Shown piece by piece: positions 1 through 7,907 of a DNA stretch of 64,000 nucleotides (the stretch's first letter is position 1; each line of letters begins with the position of its first letter). The position numbers and the translations under genes were made by a program. The notes below the pieces were generated by a model that ran no database searches, was not told where the DNA came from, and saw only the letters and a list, made by a program, of their open reading frames with translations. This stretch comes from JBJMHZ01 sp045807125 (GTDB lineage: Bacteria; Actinomycetota; Actinomycetes; JAWWOL01). The DNA lies in NCBI GenBank assembly GCA_045807125.1, contig JBJMHZ010000009.1, positions 124,001 to 188,000 on the forward strand, in the 5' to 3' direction.

Positions 1-493
1 CGATGGGGTCCTCGATCGTGACGACGTGGACCTCGCGGTTGGTGTTGATGTGGTCGATCATGCCGGCGAGCGTCGTGGTCTTGCCCGATCCGGTCGGCCC
101 CGTGACGAGCACCAGCCCGCGCGGCTCGAGCGCCAGCTGCGGGATCACCGGCGGCAGCCCGAGGTCGTCGAGCGGGATCGCGCCCACCGACACCCGCCGG
201 AACACCAGCCCGGCCGAGCCGCGGGAGCGGAACGCGTTGACGCGGAACCGGCCGACGCCCGAGAGGGAGTACGCGAAGTCGGCCTCGTTGCTGCGGTGGA
301 ACTCCTCGACGAGGTCGGCCCGCAGCACCTCCATCACCATCTGCTCGGTGTCGGCCGCCGTCAGGTCGCGGGTCTGGAGCTTGCGCAGGCGACCGTCGAT
401 GCGCACCCGTGGCGGACTGCCGACCTTGCAGTGCAGGTCGGAGCCGCCGCACTCGACGAGGGCACGGAGGAAGGGCTCGATCGTCGTCGTCAC
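1..493 (-). CDS. pilT: Type IV pilus retraction ATPase PilT (N-terminal part, cut by window edge)
   Basis: The first 164 residues of a PilT/GspE-type secretion ATPase are visible; the rest lies left of the window. The N-terminal domain (about residues 1-115) has the PilT-type start with GGSDLHCKVGSPP and an RFRVNAFRSRG segment. The Walker A motif GPTGSGKTT follows at about 131-140, then the acidic EDPI box at the edge. Family role: hexameric cytoplasmic ATPase that powers pilus retraction. The GTG at 493 is the only start giving a normal PilT N-terminus. The biotin-carrier gene lies 81 bp upstream on the same strand. Other pilus genes are not visible, so the exact subtype (PilT or PilU) is open. 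Confidence 0.87.
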   Translation of the reverse strand, partial: MTTTIEPFLRALVECGGSDLHCKVGSPPRVRIDGRLRKLQTRDLTAADTEQMVMEVLRADLVEEFHRSNEADFAYSLSGVGRFRVNAFRSRGSAGLVFRRVSVGAIPLDDLGLPPVIPQLALEPRGLVLVTGPTGSGKTTTLAGMIDHINTNREVHVVTIEDPI

Positions 494-574
494 GCCACTA
501 ATGCTCGGCTGCTGCGGTCATCCGCTTGACCGTGGCGAGGCGACGAAGCGCGACCTGCCGCCCCTGCCAGCCGC

Positions 575-802
575 CTAGCCCGTGGAGTCGCCGATGACCG
601 CGATGACGTCGCCCTCCTGGACGACGTCGCCCTCGCGAACGCGCAGCTGGGTGACGTAGCCGCCGGACTCGGTCAGGACGGGGATCTCCATCTTCATCGA
701 TTCGAGGATCACGAGCTGATCGCCCTCCTCGACTCGCTGGCCCTCCTGGACGACGACCTTCCAGACGTTGGCCACCATCTCCGCCCGGACTTCCTCGGCC
801 AC
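575..802 (-). CDS. Biotin/lipoyl carrier protein (BCCP-like, 75 aa)
   Basis: This small one-domain protein carries the biotinylation motif ESMKMEIPV, with the modified lysine at about residue 37. Flanking turns (KVVVQEGQRVEEGDQL and REGDVVQEGDVIAVIG) make the usual two-fold flattened beta-barrel. It would carry biotin between a biotin carboxylase and a carboxyltransferase. Start: the GTG at 802 follows AGGAG with a 6-nt gap; the longer frame to 850 adds basic residues not seen in the family. The biotin carboxylase gene accC lies 106 bp upstream on the same strand, so the two probably act together. No carboxyltransferase gene is in the window. Confidence 0.85.
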   Translation of the reverse strand: MAEEVRAEMVANVWKVVVQEGQRVEEGDQLVILESMKMEIPVLTESGGYVTQLRVREGDVVQEGDVIAVIGDSTG

Positions 803-908
803 CACGAGCTCCTCTCGCCGCCGTCCGCCGGTCATCGACGCTCGGCGCATCCAATCATGCCCGGAGCCCGGCCGCGCCCGGCGGGCGGCTGCTCGTCCGT
901 GCGGCGGC

Positions 909-2246
909 TCAGCGGGCCCGCATCCGGTCGATGATCCCCGTGTCGTAGCGCCCGGACGCGAAGCCTTCGTCGTCGAGCAGCTCGAGGAAGAAGGGCAGGT
1001 TGGTCCGCAGCCCCTCGATCTCGAAGCCGGCCACCGCCGCGCGGGCCCTCGCCAGCGCCTCGGGCCGATCGGCGCCGTGCACGCAGAGCTTCGCGAGCAG
1101 CGGGTCGTAGAACGGCGTGACGGTCGTGCCGGCCGCGTAGCCGGCGTCGACCCGCACCCCCTCGCCGGCCGGCTCGCGCCAGGCGGTGATGGCGCCGGGG
1201 CTCGGCAGGAAGCGCTTCGGGTCCTCGGCGTAGACCCGCAGCTCGATGGCGTGCCCGGTCGGCCGCACCGCCGCCGGGTCGAAGGTGACCGGCTCGCCGG
1301 CCGCGATGCGCAGCTGCTGCTCGACGAGGTCGATGCCGGTCACCAGCTCGGTCACCGGGTGCTCGACCTGGAGCCTGGTGTTCATCTCGAGGAAGACGAA
1401 CTCGTCGCCGGAGACGAGGCACTCGACCGTGCCGGCGTTGCGGTAGCCGACGGCCTCGCCGGCCCGCACCGCCGCGGCGAGCATGCGCTCGCGCAGCTGC
1501 GGCCCGACGCCGGGCGAGGGCGTCTCCTCGACGACCTTCTGGTGCCGCCGCTGGACGGAGCAGTCCCGCTCGCCGAGGGCCACCACCCGGCCGTCGGCCA
1601 GGCCGAGGATCTGCACCTCGACGTGGCGCGCGCTCGGCAGGTAGCGCTCGAGCAGGATGGCCGGGTCGCCGAAGAACCGCTCGGCCCTGGTGCGCGCCGT
1701 CTCGAACGCCTGGCGCAGCTCGTCCTCGCCGTTCGCCACGCTCATGCCGATGCCGCCGCCGCCCGCCGACGCCTTGACCATCACCGGGTAGCCGATGCCG
1801 GCCGCCAGCCGGACGGCCTCCTCGACCTCCGACACCGGCTCGGTCGTGCCGGCAGCCACCGGCACCCCGGCGGCGGCCATCAGGTTGCGGGCGTTGATCT
1901 TGCTGCCCATCGCGTCGATGCACTCGGGGCTCGGGCCGATCCACGTCAGCCCGGCCTTCGCCACCGCCGCAGCGAAGGCGGCGTTCTCGGCGAGGAACCC
2001 GTAGCCGGGGTGCACGGCGTCGGCACCGGACTGCCTGGCGGCCTCGAGCACCTTGGCGATGTCGAGGTAGGACTGGGCCGGCGGCGGCGGCCCGATCGGC
2101 AGCGCCTCGTCGGCCTCCTTGACGTAGGGCAGGCCCTGGTCGGCCTCGGAGTAGACGGCGACGGCCCGCACGCCGAGCCGCTGCACGCTGCGGATGACGC
2201 GCCGCGCGATCTCGCCCCTGTTGGCCACGAGCACGCAGTCGAACAT
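909..2246 (-). CDS. accC: Acetyl-CoA carboxylase, biotin carboxylase subunit
   Basis: At 445 residues this has the length of a stand-alone biotin carboxylase. In order: the N-terminal fold starting FDCVLVANRGEIA, a GYGFLAENAAFA segment at about 81-92, the ATP-grasp glycine loop MVKASAGGGGIGM at about 156-168, and the catalytic EMNTRLQVEHPVTE stretch at about 287-300. It carboxylates biotin with ATP and bicarbonate. The ATG at 2246 gives the canonical MFDCVLVANRG start. It is followed on the same strand by the biotin-carrier protein. It could serve acetyl-CoA or propionyl-CoA carboxylation; actinobacterial BC subunits are often shared, and here the carrier is a separate short protein. Confidence 0.9.
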   Translation of the reverse strand: MFDCVLVANRGEIARRVIRSVQRLGVRAVAVYSEADQGLPYVKEADEALPIGPPPPAQSYLDIAKVLEAARQSGADAVHPGYGFLAENAAFAAAVAKAGLTWIGPSPECIDAMGSKINARNLMAAAGVPVAAGTTEPVSEVEEAVRLAAGIGYPVMVKASAGGGGIGMSVANGEDELRQAFETARTRAERFFGDPAILLERYLPSARHVEVQILGLADGRVVALGERDCSVQRRHQKVVEETPSPGVGPQLRERMLAAAVRAGEAVGYRNAGTVECLVSGDEFVFLEMNTRLQVEHPVTELVTGIDLVEQQLRIAAGEPVTFDPAAVRPTGHAIELRVYAEDPKRFLPSPGAITAWREPAGEGVRVDAGYAAGTTVTPFYDPLLAKLCVHGADRPEALARARAAVAGFEIEGLRTNLPFFLELLDDEGFASGRYDTGIIDRMRAR

Positions 2247-2315
2247 GTGGTCCCACCCCTTCTCGCCTCGCGCGTCGGACCCACCGGGCGCCACGTAAGC
2301 AGGGAGACTAACCGG

Positions 2316-2891
2316 ATGGCACTGGTCGCCATCGTGCTGGCCCTTGCCGTCTTGCTCGGCCGGGCGCTCTCCGGACGGCTGCGGCGGCTGGCCGCGCTGC
2401 CGGTAGCGGGCTGGCCGCTGCTGGTCCTCGCCGCCCTCGCCGAGATCGGGGGCGGGCTCGCGGCGCGGGCCGGCTCGGGGAGCGGCCACGTCGCCGGCGC
2501 GGTGGCCGCGACCGCGCTCGTCGTCGCGTTCCTCGCGGTCAACCGGGCGCTTCAGGGCATCCCGCTGGTCGCCGGCGGCCTGCTGCTCAACGCGCTGGTG
2601 ATCGCCGCCAACGGCGCGATGCCGGTGTCGGCGTGGGCAGCGACGCGGGCCGGCGTCGACGTGGCGCCGATCGCCGCCGGCCTCGACCAAGGGCACGCCC
2701 TGCTCGGCGCCGGGACCGCCCTGCCGGCGCTGGCCGACCGCATCCCGCTGCCGCTGCCCGTCGTCCCCGAGGTGCTGAGCGCCGGCGACGTGCTGATCGC
2801 CGCCGGGCTGGGCCTGCTGGTCCTCACCGGGATGACGACGGGCGCGCGGTACGACGACGGCCTGCGCCGCCGGCGCAGCGACTCAGGCTGA
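2316..2891 (+). CDS. DUF5317 family membrane protein
   Basis: A 191-residue protein with about five hydrophobic segments, beginning MALVAIVLALAVLLGRALSG. The GGLLLNALVIAANGAMPVS segment is the hallmark of DUF5317. The ATG at 2316 is preceded by AGGGAG at 2301. It is divergent from accC. Its last 9 bases overlap the end of the convergent HD-domain gene. No function is known for the family; a small integral membrane protein is all the sequence supports. Confidence 0.78.
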   Translation: MALVAIVLALAVLLGRALSGRLRRLAALPVAGWPLLVLAALAEIGGGLAARAGSGSGHVAGAVAATALVVAFLAVNRALQGIPLVAGGLLLNALVIAANGAMPVSAWAATRAGVDVAPIAAGLDQGHALLGAGTALPALADRIPLPLPVVPEVLSAGDVLIAAGLGLLVLTGMTTGARYDDGLRRRRSDSG

Positions 2892-4184
2892 CAGGGCCGG
2901 CGCGACGCCGTACGGCAGCCGGGCCACCACCCGCGCGAGCGCGTCGACGACCCGGGGGTCGTACTCGTAGGCCATGCCGAGCCGCAGCCGCTCGATCGCG
3001 TCGGCGCGGGCCCGCGGGTCGTCCGGGGACGCGGCGACCACGTCGTCGTACGCGCTGGCGGCCTTGATGATGCGGCTCTCCAGCGGCAGGGTCGGGTCGG
3101 CCGGGCTGCGGTTGCGGCGGTACGGGTCGGCCTGGCGCTCGACGATGAGCGCGACCCGGTCGAGCGCGCCGGTGCTGCGGATCACCGCGGCGCCGAGCTC
3201 GGCGATGCGGCGGCGCTCCACCGGTGGCACGGCGAGGGTGGAGCCGCCCGGGATCGGCTCGGCGAGCGAGAGCTGGCCGATGTCGTGCATGAGGGCGGCG
3301 TACTCGAGGTCGAGCAGCTCCGACTCGGTCATGCCGACCTCGCGGCCGGTGGCCACCGCGAGCGCCGCGACCCGGCGGGAGTGCCCCTGGGCGACGTAGC
3401 CGCCGACCTCGGTGACCTTGGCCAGCGCCCGGATGGTCTGCCGGTAGGTCGCCCGGATGCCGGAGTAGCGGCGCATCGAGAACTGCGCGACGAGCAGCGG
3501 CAGCGACAGCACCGGCAGCGCCCACAGCCGCATGAGCGGCGCGGACAGCGCGATCAGGATGCCGGTGGCACCGATGGCCGCGCCGAGCGCGGCGACCGCC
3601 CTCGTCTCGTCGCCGAGCGCGGCCAGCAGCGGCGTGCCGTGCCGGATCACCCGCTCGACGGCGGCGAAGACGATCGTGAGGCCGCCGGCCACCACCGTGA
3701 TGGCGATCATGACCACGACGAGCATGCTGCTCTTGGGCGTGCTCGGCCGCCCGGCGCCCTCGTACGCGTGGAACAGCACGGCCGCCGCGGCGAGCGCCAG
3801 GATCCGGTGGGCGAGCGACTCCACCCCCATCGGCCGGCCGACCGCGCCGTGGACGAAGGCGCCGGCGGCGGAGGCCAGCGTGGCCACCGCTACCACGGTG
3901 AGCGGCATCGGGTGGAACGGGTTGCCGTCGGAGAACGTGAGCGCGTAGCCGAGGGCGCAGGCGACGGCGACCGGCGCGGTCTCCCGGTCGCCGGGCAGCA
4001 CCACGCGCACCAGCTCGCCGAGGAAGATGAGCACGCCGAAGGACAGCGCGACCACGAGGCCGCGGTGGGTGAGCCCGTCGGCCGCCGTCACGATCACCGA
4101 GGTGACCCCGAGGGCCATCCCGAGGATGACGACGGGTCGAAGCGGCGCGACCCGGGAGGGCCCCGACCGGCCGTGCCGTCTCAC
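2883..4184 (-). CDS. Membrane protein with degenerate HD domain
   Basis: A 433-residue protein with roughly seven hydrophobic segments in the N-terminal half and an HD-type phosphohydrolase fold in the C-terminal half. The metal motif survives as MHDIGQLSL (about residue 300). The HHE..DG.GYP block that defines HD-GYP c-di-GMP phosphodiesterases is missing: at that place it reads IVERQADPYRRN. The GTG start at 4184 shares GTGA with the stop of the upstream HD-GYP gene, so the two are translationally coupled. It resembles a diverged copy of that neighbour. Inference: a non-catalytic or differently specific partner of the HD-GYP protein. Confidence 0.75.
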   Translation of the reverse strand: MRRHGRSGPSRVAPLRPVVILGMALGVTSVIVTAADGLTHRGLVVALSFGVLIFLGELVRVVLPGDRETAPVAVACALGYALTFSDGNPFHPMPLTVVAVATLASAAGAFVHGAVGRPMGVESLAHRILALAAAAVLFHAYEGAGRPSTPKSSMLVVVMIAITVVAGGLTIVFAAVERVIRHGTPLLAALGDETRAVAALGAAIGATGILIALSAPLMRLWALPVLSLPLLVAQFSMRRYSGIRATYRQTIRALAKVTEVGGYVAQGHSRRVAALAVATGREVGMTESELLDLEYAALMHDIGQLSLAEPIPGGSTLAVPPVERRRIAELGAAVIRSTGALDRVALIVERQADPYRRNRSPADPTLPLESRIIKAASAYDDVVAASPDDPRARADAIERLRLGMAYEYDPRVVDALARVVARLPYGVAPALSA

Positions 4185-5521
4185 CCGTCGTGCTCCATCA
4201 CGAGCAGCGGGTCGCCAGCCGAGCCGGCCGACACCGCCGACCCGGCCGACACAGCCGGCACAGCCGGCGTGCCCGGCTGGGCCTCCCAGCCCTTGCGGCG
4301 CACCGCGCGCACGAGCGCGTCGACGAACACGGGGTCGAACTGGCTGCCCCGGCAGCGCAGCAGCTCGGAGATCGCGCCCGGCACCGACTTGGCCGGCCGG
4401 TAGGACCGGGTGGAGGTCATCGAGTCGAAGGCGTCGGCGACCGCGATGACCCGCGCGGACTCGGGGATGTCGTCGCCGGACAGGCCGAGCGGGTAGCCGA
4501 GGCCGTCGAGCCGCTCGTGGTGGTGGTAGATGCCGGCCAGCGCCTCGCTGAGGAAGTCGATCTCGCGCAGCAGCTCGTACCCGCGCGTGGTGTGCTGGCG
4601 GATCGCCTCGGTCTCCTCGTCGGTGAGCCGGCCGGCCTTTTGCAGGACCTTGGTCGGCACGCCGGTCTTGCCGACGTCGTGCAGCATCCCGGCGTAGCGC
4701 AGGGCCTCGACCCGGTCCTCGCGCAGCCCCACCTCGCGGGCGATCAGCACCGACGCGCGGGCGACCCGCTCGGAGTGGCCGCGGGTGTAGTGGTCCTTGG
4801 TCTCGACCGCCTGGATCAGCCCGCGCAGCGTCGCCTCGTAGGCGCGCTGCTGCTCGGCGTACTGGTAGTAGGTGGCCCGCGCGATCAGCAGCGGCAGCAG
4901 CAGGAGGAGGGCCGCGAGGGGGTTGACGTTCTCCCACATCGCGGCGAGCAGCAGGCTCAGCATCCCGTAGGCGAAGAAGAACGTGGTGGCCCAGGAGATG
5001 CTCCCCCACCACACGCCCATGAACGGCACGCCCTTGTCGAGGTGCACGACGCCGCACACGAGAGCGATGTTGACGACGCAGTACGCGGTGACGCTCGCGA
5101 TCGTGAGCAGCAGGATGCGCGGGAAGTCGGAGGCGGCCATCGCCGCCACCGGCCCGCCCAGCGCGGTGTAGGCGACGCCGGCCGCCCCACCGGCCAGCGC
5201 GAACTGGCCGCCGTTGAACGCGCGCTTGATCGGCGACCGGCCGCCCTTGACCCAGTCGAAGGCGCTCGCGGCGGAGACGAGCGTGGCGCCGGCCGGCCCG
5301 GTGAGGAAGACGGCCGCGATCGTGACCACGAAGCCAAGGGAGACCTTCACCTCCGCCCCGCCGGTCACGATCGACAGCGACGCGGCGACCAGCTCGAGCC
5401 CGGCGAGGGCGAGCACGTAGTCCCACCTGTCCACCGCGGCCGCGGCGAGCGCGCAGGCCAGCCCGCCGGCGCACGTCACGCCGATGGCGTACGCGCGCGC
5501 GGTGGAGGACAGGCCCGCCAT
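4181..5521 (-). CDS. Membrane HD-GYP domain protein (probable c-di-GMP phosphodiesterase)
   Basis: 446 residues. About seven membrane helices occupy residues 10-215, followed by an HD-GYP domain (about 235-430). The domain has HYTRGHSERVA, the metal-binding MLHDVGK at about 279-285, and the signature HHHERLDGLGYP near 333-344, then DAFDSMTSTRSYRP. The family hydrolyses cyclic di-GMP; the membrane part resembles an MASE-like sensor. Start: ATG at 5521 with GGAGG six bases upstream. The C-terminal tail is a short Ala/Val/Ser/Gly repeat (PAVPAVSAGSAVSAGSAG). It is the first gene of a two-gene unit with the degenerate HD protein. The input signal is unknown. Confidence 0.85.
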   Translation of the reverse strand: MAGLSSTARAYAIGVTCAGGLACALAAAAVDRWDYVLALAGLELVAASLSIVTGGAEVKVSLGFVVTIAAVFLTGPAGATLVSAASAFDWVKGGRSPIKRAFNGGQFALAGGAAGVAYTALGGPVAAMAASDFPRILLLTIASVTAYCVVNIALVCGVVHLDKGVPFMGVWWGSISWATTFFFAYGMLSLLLAAMWENVNPLAALLLLLPLLIARATYYQYAEQQRAYEATLRGLIQAVETKDHYTRGHSERVARASVLIAREVGLREDRVEALRYAGMLHDVGKTGVPTKVLQKAGRLTDEETEAIRQHTTRGYELLREIDFLSEALAGIYHHHERLDGLGYPLGLSGDDIPESARVIAVADAFDSMTSTRSYRPAKSVPGAISELLRCRGSQFDPVFVDALVRAVRRKGWEAQPGTPAVPAVSAGSAVSAGSAGDPLLVMEHDG

Positions 5522-5695
5522 GGCGGCCTCCGGGGGAAGTGGAAGCGATCTTCGACAGCGCGTCGATCGTGGACAGGGTAGTGCGGGGCAGGAGCGTGCG
5601 GTGGGATCGGCACGAGGGCGACGGCGAGGTGCGGGCAGCGGGGCATGGCGATGCTGTGGGTGCGCGGCAATGCGCAGTGATGCGCAGTGATCTCC

Positions 5696-5722
5696 GCAGA
5701 TGGCGTGGCGGGGACCGGCAGG
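5696..5722. repeat. Left arm of a 27-bp inverted repeat
   Basis: Bases 5696-5722 are the reverse complement of 5910-5936 with one mismatch in 27. The arms enclose the 25-codon ORF at 5728-5805 and 187 bp in all. A short direct repeat (two copies of atgcgcagtg) lies just to the left, at 5670-5689. I see no clear target-site duplication. Confidence 0.75.
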
Positions 5723-5727
5723 TCCCA

Positions 5728-5805
5728 TTAACCCCAGCTGACGCCGGCCTTGGCGGCCAGCAGCTCCTCGACCATGTGCTCGACAGCCGCGCTGATCTTC
5801 TTCAT
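5728..5805 (-). CDS. Possible 25-residue peptide gene
   Basis: ATG at 5805 opens a 25-codon frame with peptide start MKKISAAVEHMVEELL and end AAKAGVSWG, stop TAA. GGGAGG lies 11 bases upstream of the ATG, rather far but in a plausible place. The N-terminal two thirds would form an amphipathic acidic helix and the C-terminus is Gly/Ser/Trp. It sits between the arms of a 27-bp inverted repeat, 207 bp upstream of the HD-GYP gene on the same strand. It could be a small regulatory or precursor peptide, or chance. No modifying enzyme is adjacent, so I do not assign it to a peptide natural-product class. Confidence 0.4.
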   Translation of the reverse strand: MKKISAAVEHMVEELLAAKAGVSWG

Positions 5806-5909
5806 GAGGTTTCTCGCCTCCCAGGATTCAAGTCACGGACACCGCTGGACGTCCGCGCGCGATCCGCTCCGCTCGAAGAAGACAGGAGAGAGAACTGAAA
5901 GTGCCTGGC

Positions 5910-5936
5910 CCTGCCGGTCCCGGCCACGCCATCTGC
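5910..5936. repeat. Right arm of a 27-bp inverted repeat
   Basis: Pairs with 5696-5722 (26 of 27 positions complementary). See the left arm. The spacing is too long for a simple terminator hairpin, so a small mobile or regulatory element is more likely. Confidence 0.75.
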
Positions 5937-6333
5937 AGTTGTCAAGCAACGGGTCCCGGGCGAGCCGGGCACACGAGCAAGGGGCCGACGCATCGGCCTG
6001 TCGCAGTTGTGACAAGCCATGATCGGCACCCGATTGGAGTGAAGCGCCGTCGGAATTCCGCGTCAAGCCGTTCGCCCGAAACCGTATGCGCTGCGCAGCC
6101 CTCTGCTCTCGCATAGTGACACTCCGCACCTCAGACCGGGACCGAACGGACATCAACCAGGTCACTCACTCGGCTCCCTGCCGCGGACGCCCGGCGGTAC
6201 GGTGTCGGTGCGCGCATGTCCGGCTGCGCACCGCGCACGAGCGGGAGGCCGGGCGGCCCGCACGACCGCCGTCGCGTCGGCCGAACGGAGCAGTCGGCGA
6301 CACGGCATCGATGATCCGTTTCGCGGTGCCGTG

Positions 6334-6356
6334 ACGGCCGGTCCCGGCCGTACAGT
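6334..6356 (+). promoter_or_regulatory. Palindrome touching a -10 box upstream of the 6390 operon
   Basis: ACGGCCGG-TC-CCGGCCGT (6334-6351) is a perfect inverted repeat. It runs straight into TACAGT (6351-6356), a good actinobacterial -10 box 33 bp before the GTG at 6390. A repressor bound there would block the promoter. The regulator is unknown, and no clear -35 box is seen. Confidence 0.45.
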
Positions 6357-6389
6357 GACGGAACCGTCGCCGCAGGTTAGGAGGTCGCG

Positions 6390-6908
6390 GTGCCCGCCCG
6401 TGCCATGGCGACGCTCGGCGACGTGGTCGCCGCGCTCCTCGATGCCAGAGAGGCCCCTGCCACCATGCGCTTCGACGCCGTCCTCGCCGCGGCGGTGGCC
6501 GCCGGCAGCGTCGACGCCGACGTCGCGAGGGCGCTGCGCTGGTGGCAGCGGCAATCGGTGCGGGAGGCGACCGACCACGCCAGGACGGTCCTCCCGCCCG
6601 CGCTCGCCGCGCTCGCCGACGCGGCGGCCGGCGCCCGTGCCGCGACCGCATCGGCCGACGAGGCCTGGCGCGCCGCCGGGGGCAGCGACCCGCTCGAGCC
6701 CGCGGCCGTTCCCCCCGCGCCTCCCCTGGTCCCCGCCGTCACCGCGGCGGCCGCACCCCTCCCGCCGGCCCCGGCGAGCGAGCCGGCGGCCCCACCGGCT
6801 GCCCCGCCGCCGATCGGCCGGGGCGCCGAGCACGGGGGGACCACCCCCGCGGAGGAAGCGCTGCACCGCCGCCGGCTCGTCGTCGCCGGTCTGACCCGCA
6901 CCGGCTAG
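6390..6908 (+). CDS. Hypothetical Ala/Pro-rich protein (172 aa)
   Basis: I do not recognise this protein. Residues 1-95 look like an alpha-helical domain (MATLGDVVAALLDAREAP, then RALRWWQRQSVREATD). The C-terminal half is Ala/Pro-rich and probably disordered, ending EEALHRRRLVVAGLTRTG. The GTG start at 6390 has AGGAGG five bases upstream. The next gene begins 10 bp after the stop with an AGAAGGAG ribosome site, so the two form an operon. Being soluble and low in cysteine, it gives no catalytic clue. Confidence 0.65.
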   Translation: MPARAMATLGDVVAALLDAREAPATMRFDAVLAAAVAAGSVDADVARALRWWQRQSVREATDHARTVLPPALAALADAAAGARAATASADEAWRAAGGSDPLEPAAVPPAPPLVPAVTAAAAPLPPAPASEPAAPPAAPPPIGRGAEHGGTTPAEEALHRRRLVVAGLTRTG

Positions 6909-6918
6909 AAGGAGCACC

Positions 6919-7713
6919 ATGCCCACGCTTCGCCTGCTGCCCGACTTCGAGGCCGCCCTTCGCCACCTGCCGGGGGTCCGCGCGGTCAGCGTCGTCACCG
7001 GCGCCGACGCCCGGCCGACCGAGGTGCACGTCCTCGCCGACCGCAACAAGCCGGCCAAGCAGGTGGTGCGCGACATCCAGTCGCTCGCGATGGCCCGCTA
7101 CGACCTCGACATCGACCACCGCATCGTGAGCGTCGTCCAGATCGACGAGGAGCCCGCCAGCGGGCCAGCCGGTGCGGCCGACGCGCGCCACGATGCCGCC
7201 GAAGCCGCCGAAGCCGCCGAAGCCGCCGAGCCCGCCGAGCCCGTCGAGCCCACGGGTCCGCGCGGGCTCGCCGCGGTCGAGCCGCTGCCCGCGCCGGCGC
7301 CGCACGCAGCGCCGGAAGCGCCGGTCGCGCCCGAGCATGCGCCCCGCCCGCTCGTCGAGTCGGTCGGCGTGGTGACCTCGGGCACCGAGGCGGAGGTGAC
7401 CGTGACGCTGCGCCTCGGTACCGATTCGTTCGAGGGGGCGGCCCGCGGCTCGTCCTCGCCGGTGTCGCGGCCGAGGCTGGTCGCCGGCGCGACGCTCGCC
7501 GCCCTCGACGAGCTGCTCGGCACGCCGGCCGAGATCGAGCACGCGGCCGTGCTGCCGCTGGCCGCGCACCAGGTCGCCGTCAGCGTGATCCAGGTGCAGG
7601 TGCCGAGGGTCGGCGTCCAGCTGCTCTCCGGCAGCGCCGTGGTGCGCGGCGACGAGATCGACGCCGTCGCCCGCTCGGTGCTCGACGCGCTCAACCGCCG
7701 CCTCACCGGCTGA
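6919..7713 (+). CDS. Conserved hypothetical two-domain protein with acidic-alanine linker
   Basis: A 264-residue protein of unknown function. Residues 1-80 form a compact alpha/beta domain (MPTLRLLPDFEAALRHLPGV, later MARYDLDIDHRIVSVVQIDE). Residues 90-115 are a low-complexity linker of EAA/PAE units. Residues 150-264 form a second alpha/beta domain with alternating strands (EAEVTVTLRL and HQVAVSVIQVQVP) and a final helix. There is no signal peptide and no membrane segment. RBS AGAAGGAG precedes the ATG by about seven bases. It follows the 172-residue gene in an operon. Confidence 0.68.
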   Translation: MPTLRLLPDFEAALRHLPGVRAVSVVTGADARPTEVHVLADRNKPAKQVVRDIQSLAMARYDLDIDHRIVSVVQIDEEPASGPAGAADARHDAAEAAEAAEAAEPAEPVEPTGPRGLAAVEPLPAPAPHAAPEAPVAPEHAPRPLVESVGVVTSGTEAEVTVTLRLGTDSFEGAARGSSSPVSRPRLVAGATLAALDELLGTPAEIEHAAVLPLAAHQVAVSVIQVQVPRVGVQLLSGSAVVRGDEIDAVARSVLDALNRRLTG

Positions 7714-7790
7714 CGGGGCGCGCGACCCGGCCACCGGTGACCGTGCGAGGATGGCCGGACCGAAGCCGGCGAGAGGGAGCGAGCAGCACC

Positions 7791-7865
7791 ATGGCGAAGA
7801 AGTCCCGCAGGCGCAAGGCCCGCGCGAAGAAGAAGGCCAACCACGGCAAGCGCCCCAACGCCTGA
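7791..7865 (+). CDS. Ribosomal protein bL37 (24 residues)
   Basis: The 24-codon frame MAKKSRRRKARAKKKANH... ends HGKRPNA. This matches the very basic bL37 of actinobacterial ribosomes, first noticed in mycobacterial ribosome structures and recognisable by the ANHGKRPNA tail. It is a large-subunit rRNA-binding peptide that lacks an acidic or hydrophobic core. RBS GAGAGGGAGC lies about 11 bases before the ATG. It sits between the hypothetical operon and the convergent rsrA-sigR genes. It is easily missed because of its size. Confidence 0.88.
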   Translation: MAKKSRRRKARAKKKANHGKRPNA

Positions 7866-7907
7866 GCAGCCCTGAGCAGGGACCGGCGAGCCGGCCGGTC
7901 CAGCGGT

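Larger units (their letters stand above)
5806..6389. other. Gene-poor stretch with repeats, no protein gene recognised
   Basis: About 580 bp with lower GC and without the strong third-position GC bias of the flanking genes. No reading frame on either strand looks like a known protein. Visible structure: the right arm of the inverted repeat (5910-5936), two similar motifs cagttgtcaagc (5935) and cagttgtgacaagc (6003), and a palindrome at 6334-6351 beside a -10 box. It may hold regulatory DNA for the rightward operon starting at 6390 and for the leftward peptide/HD-GYP genes. Confidence 0.6.

Noticed and set aside
768..2891. A 707-codon open frame on the + strand across accC
   Set aside because: Antisense shadow of accC in GC-rich DNA. 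Only its end, from 2316, is the real DUF5317 gene.
5728..5805. Lanthipeptide or other RiPP precursor
   Set aside because: No modification, protease or transporter gene is adjacent, and there is no Cys/Ser/Thr-rich core.
5815..5840. A tRNA T-arm-like string (ggattcaagtc)
   Set aside because: No acceptor stem, D-arm or anticodon arm can be paired around it on either strand.
5696..5936. Insertion sequence
   Set aside because: Inverted ends exist but there is no transposase and no target duplication. Kept only as inverted repeats.
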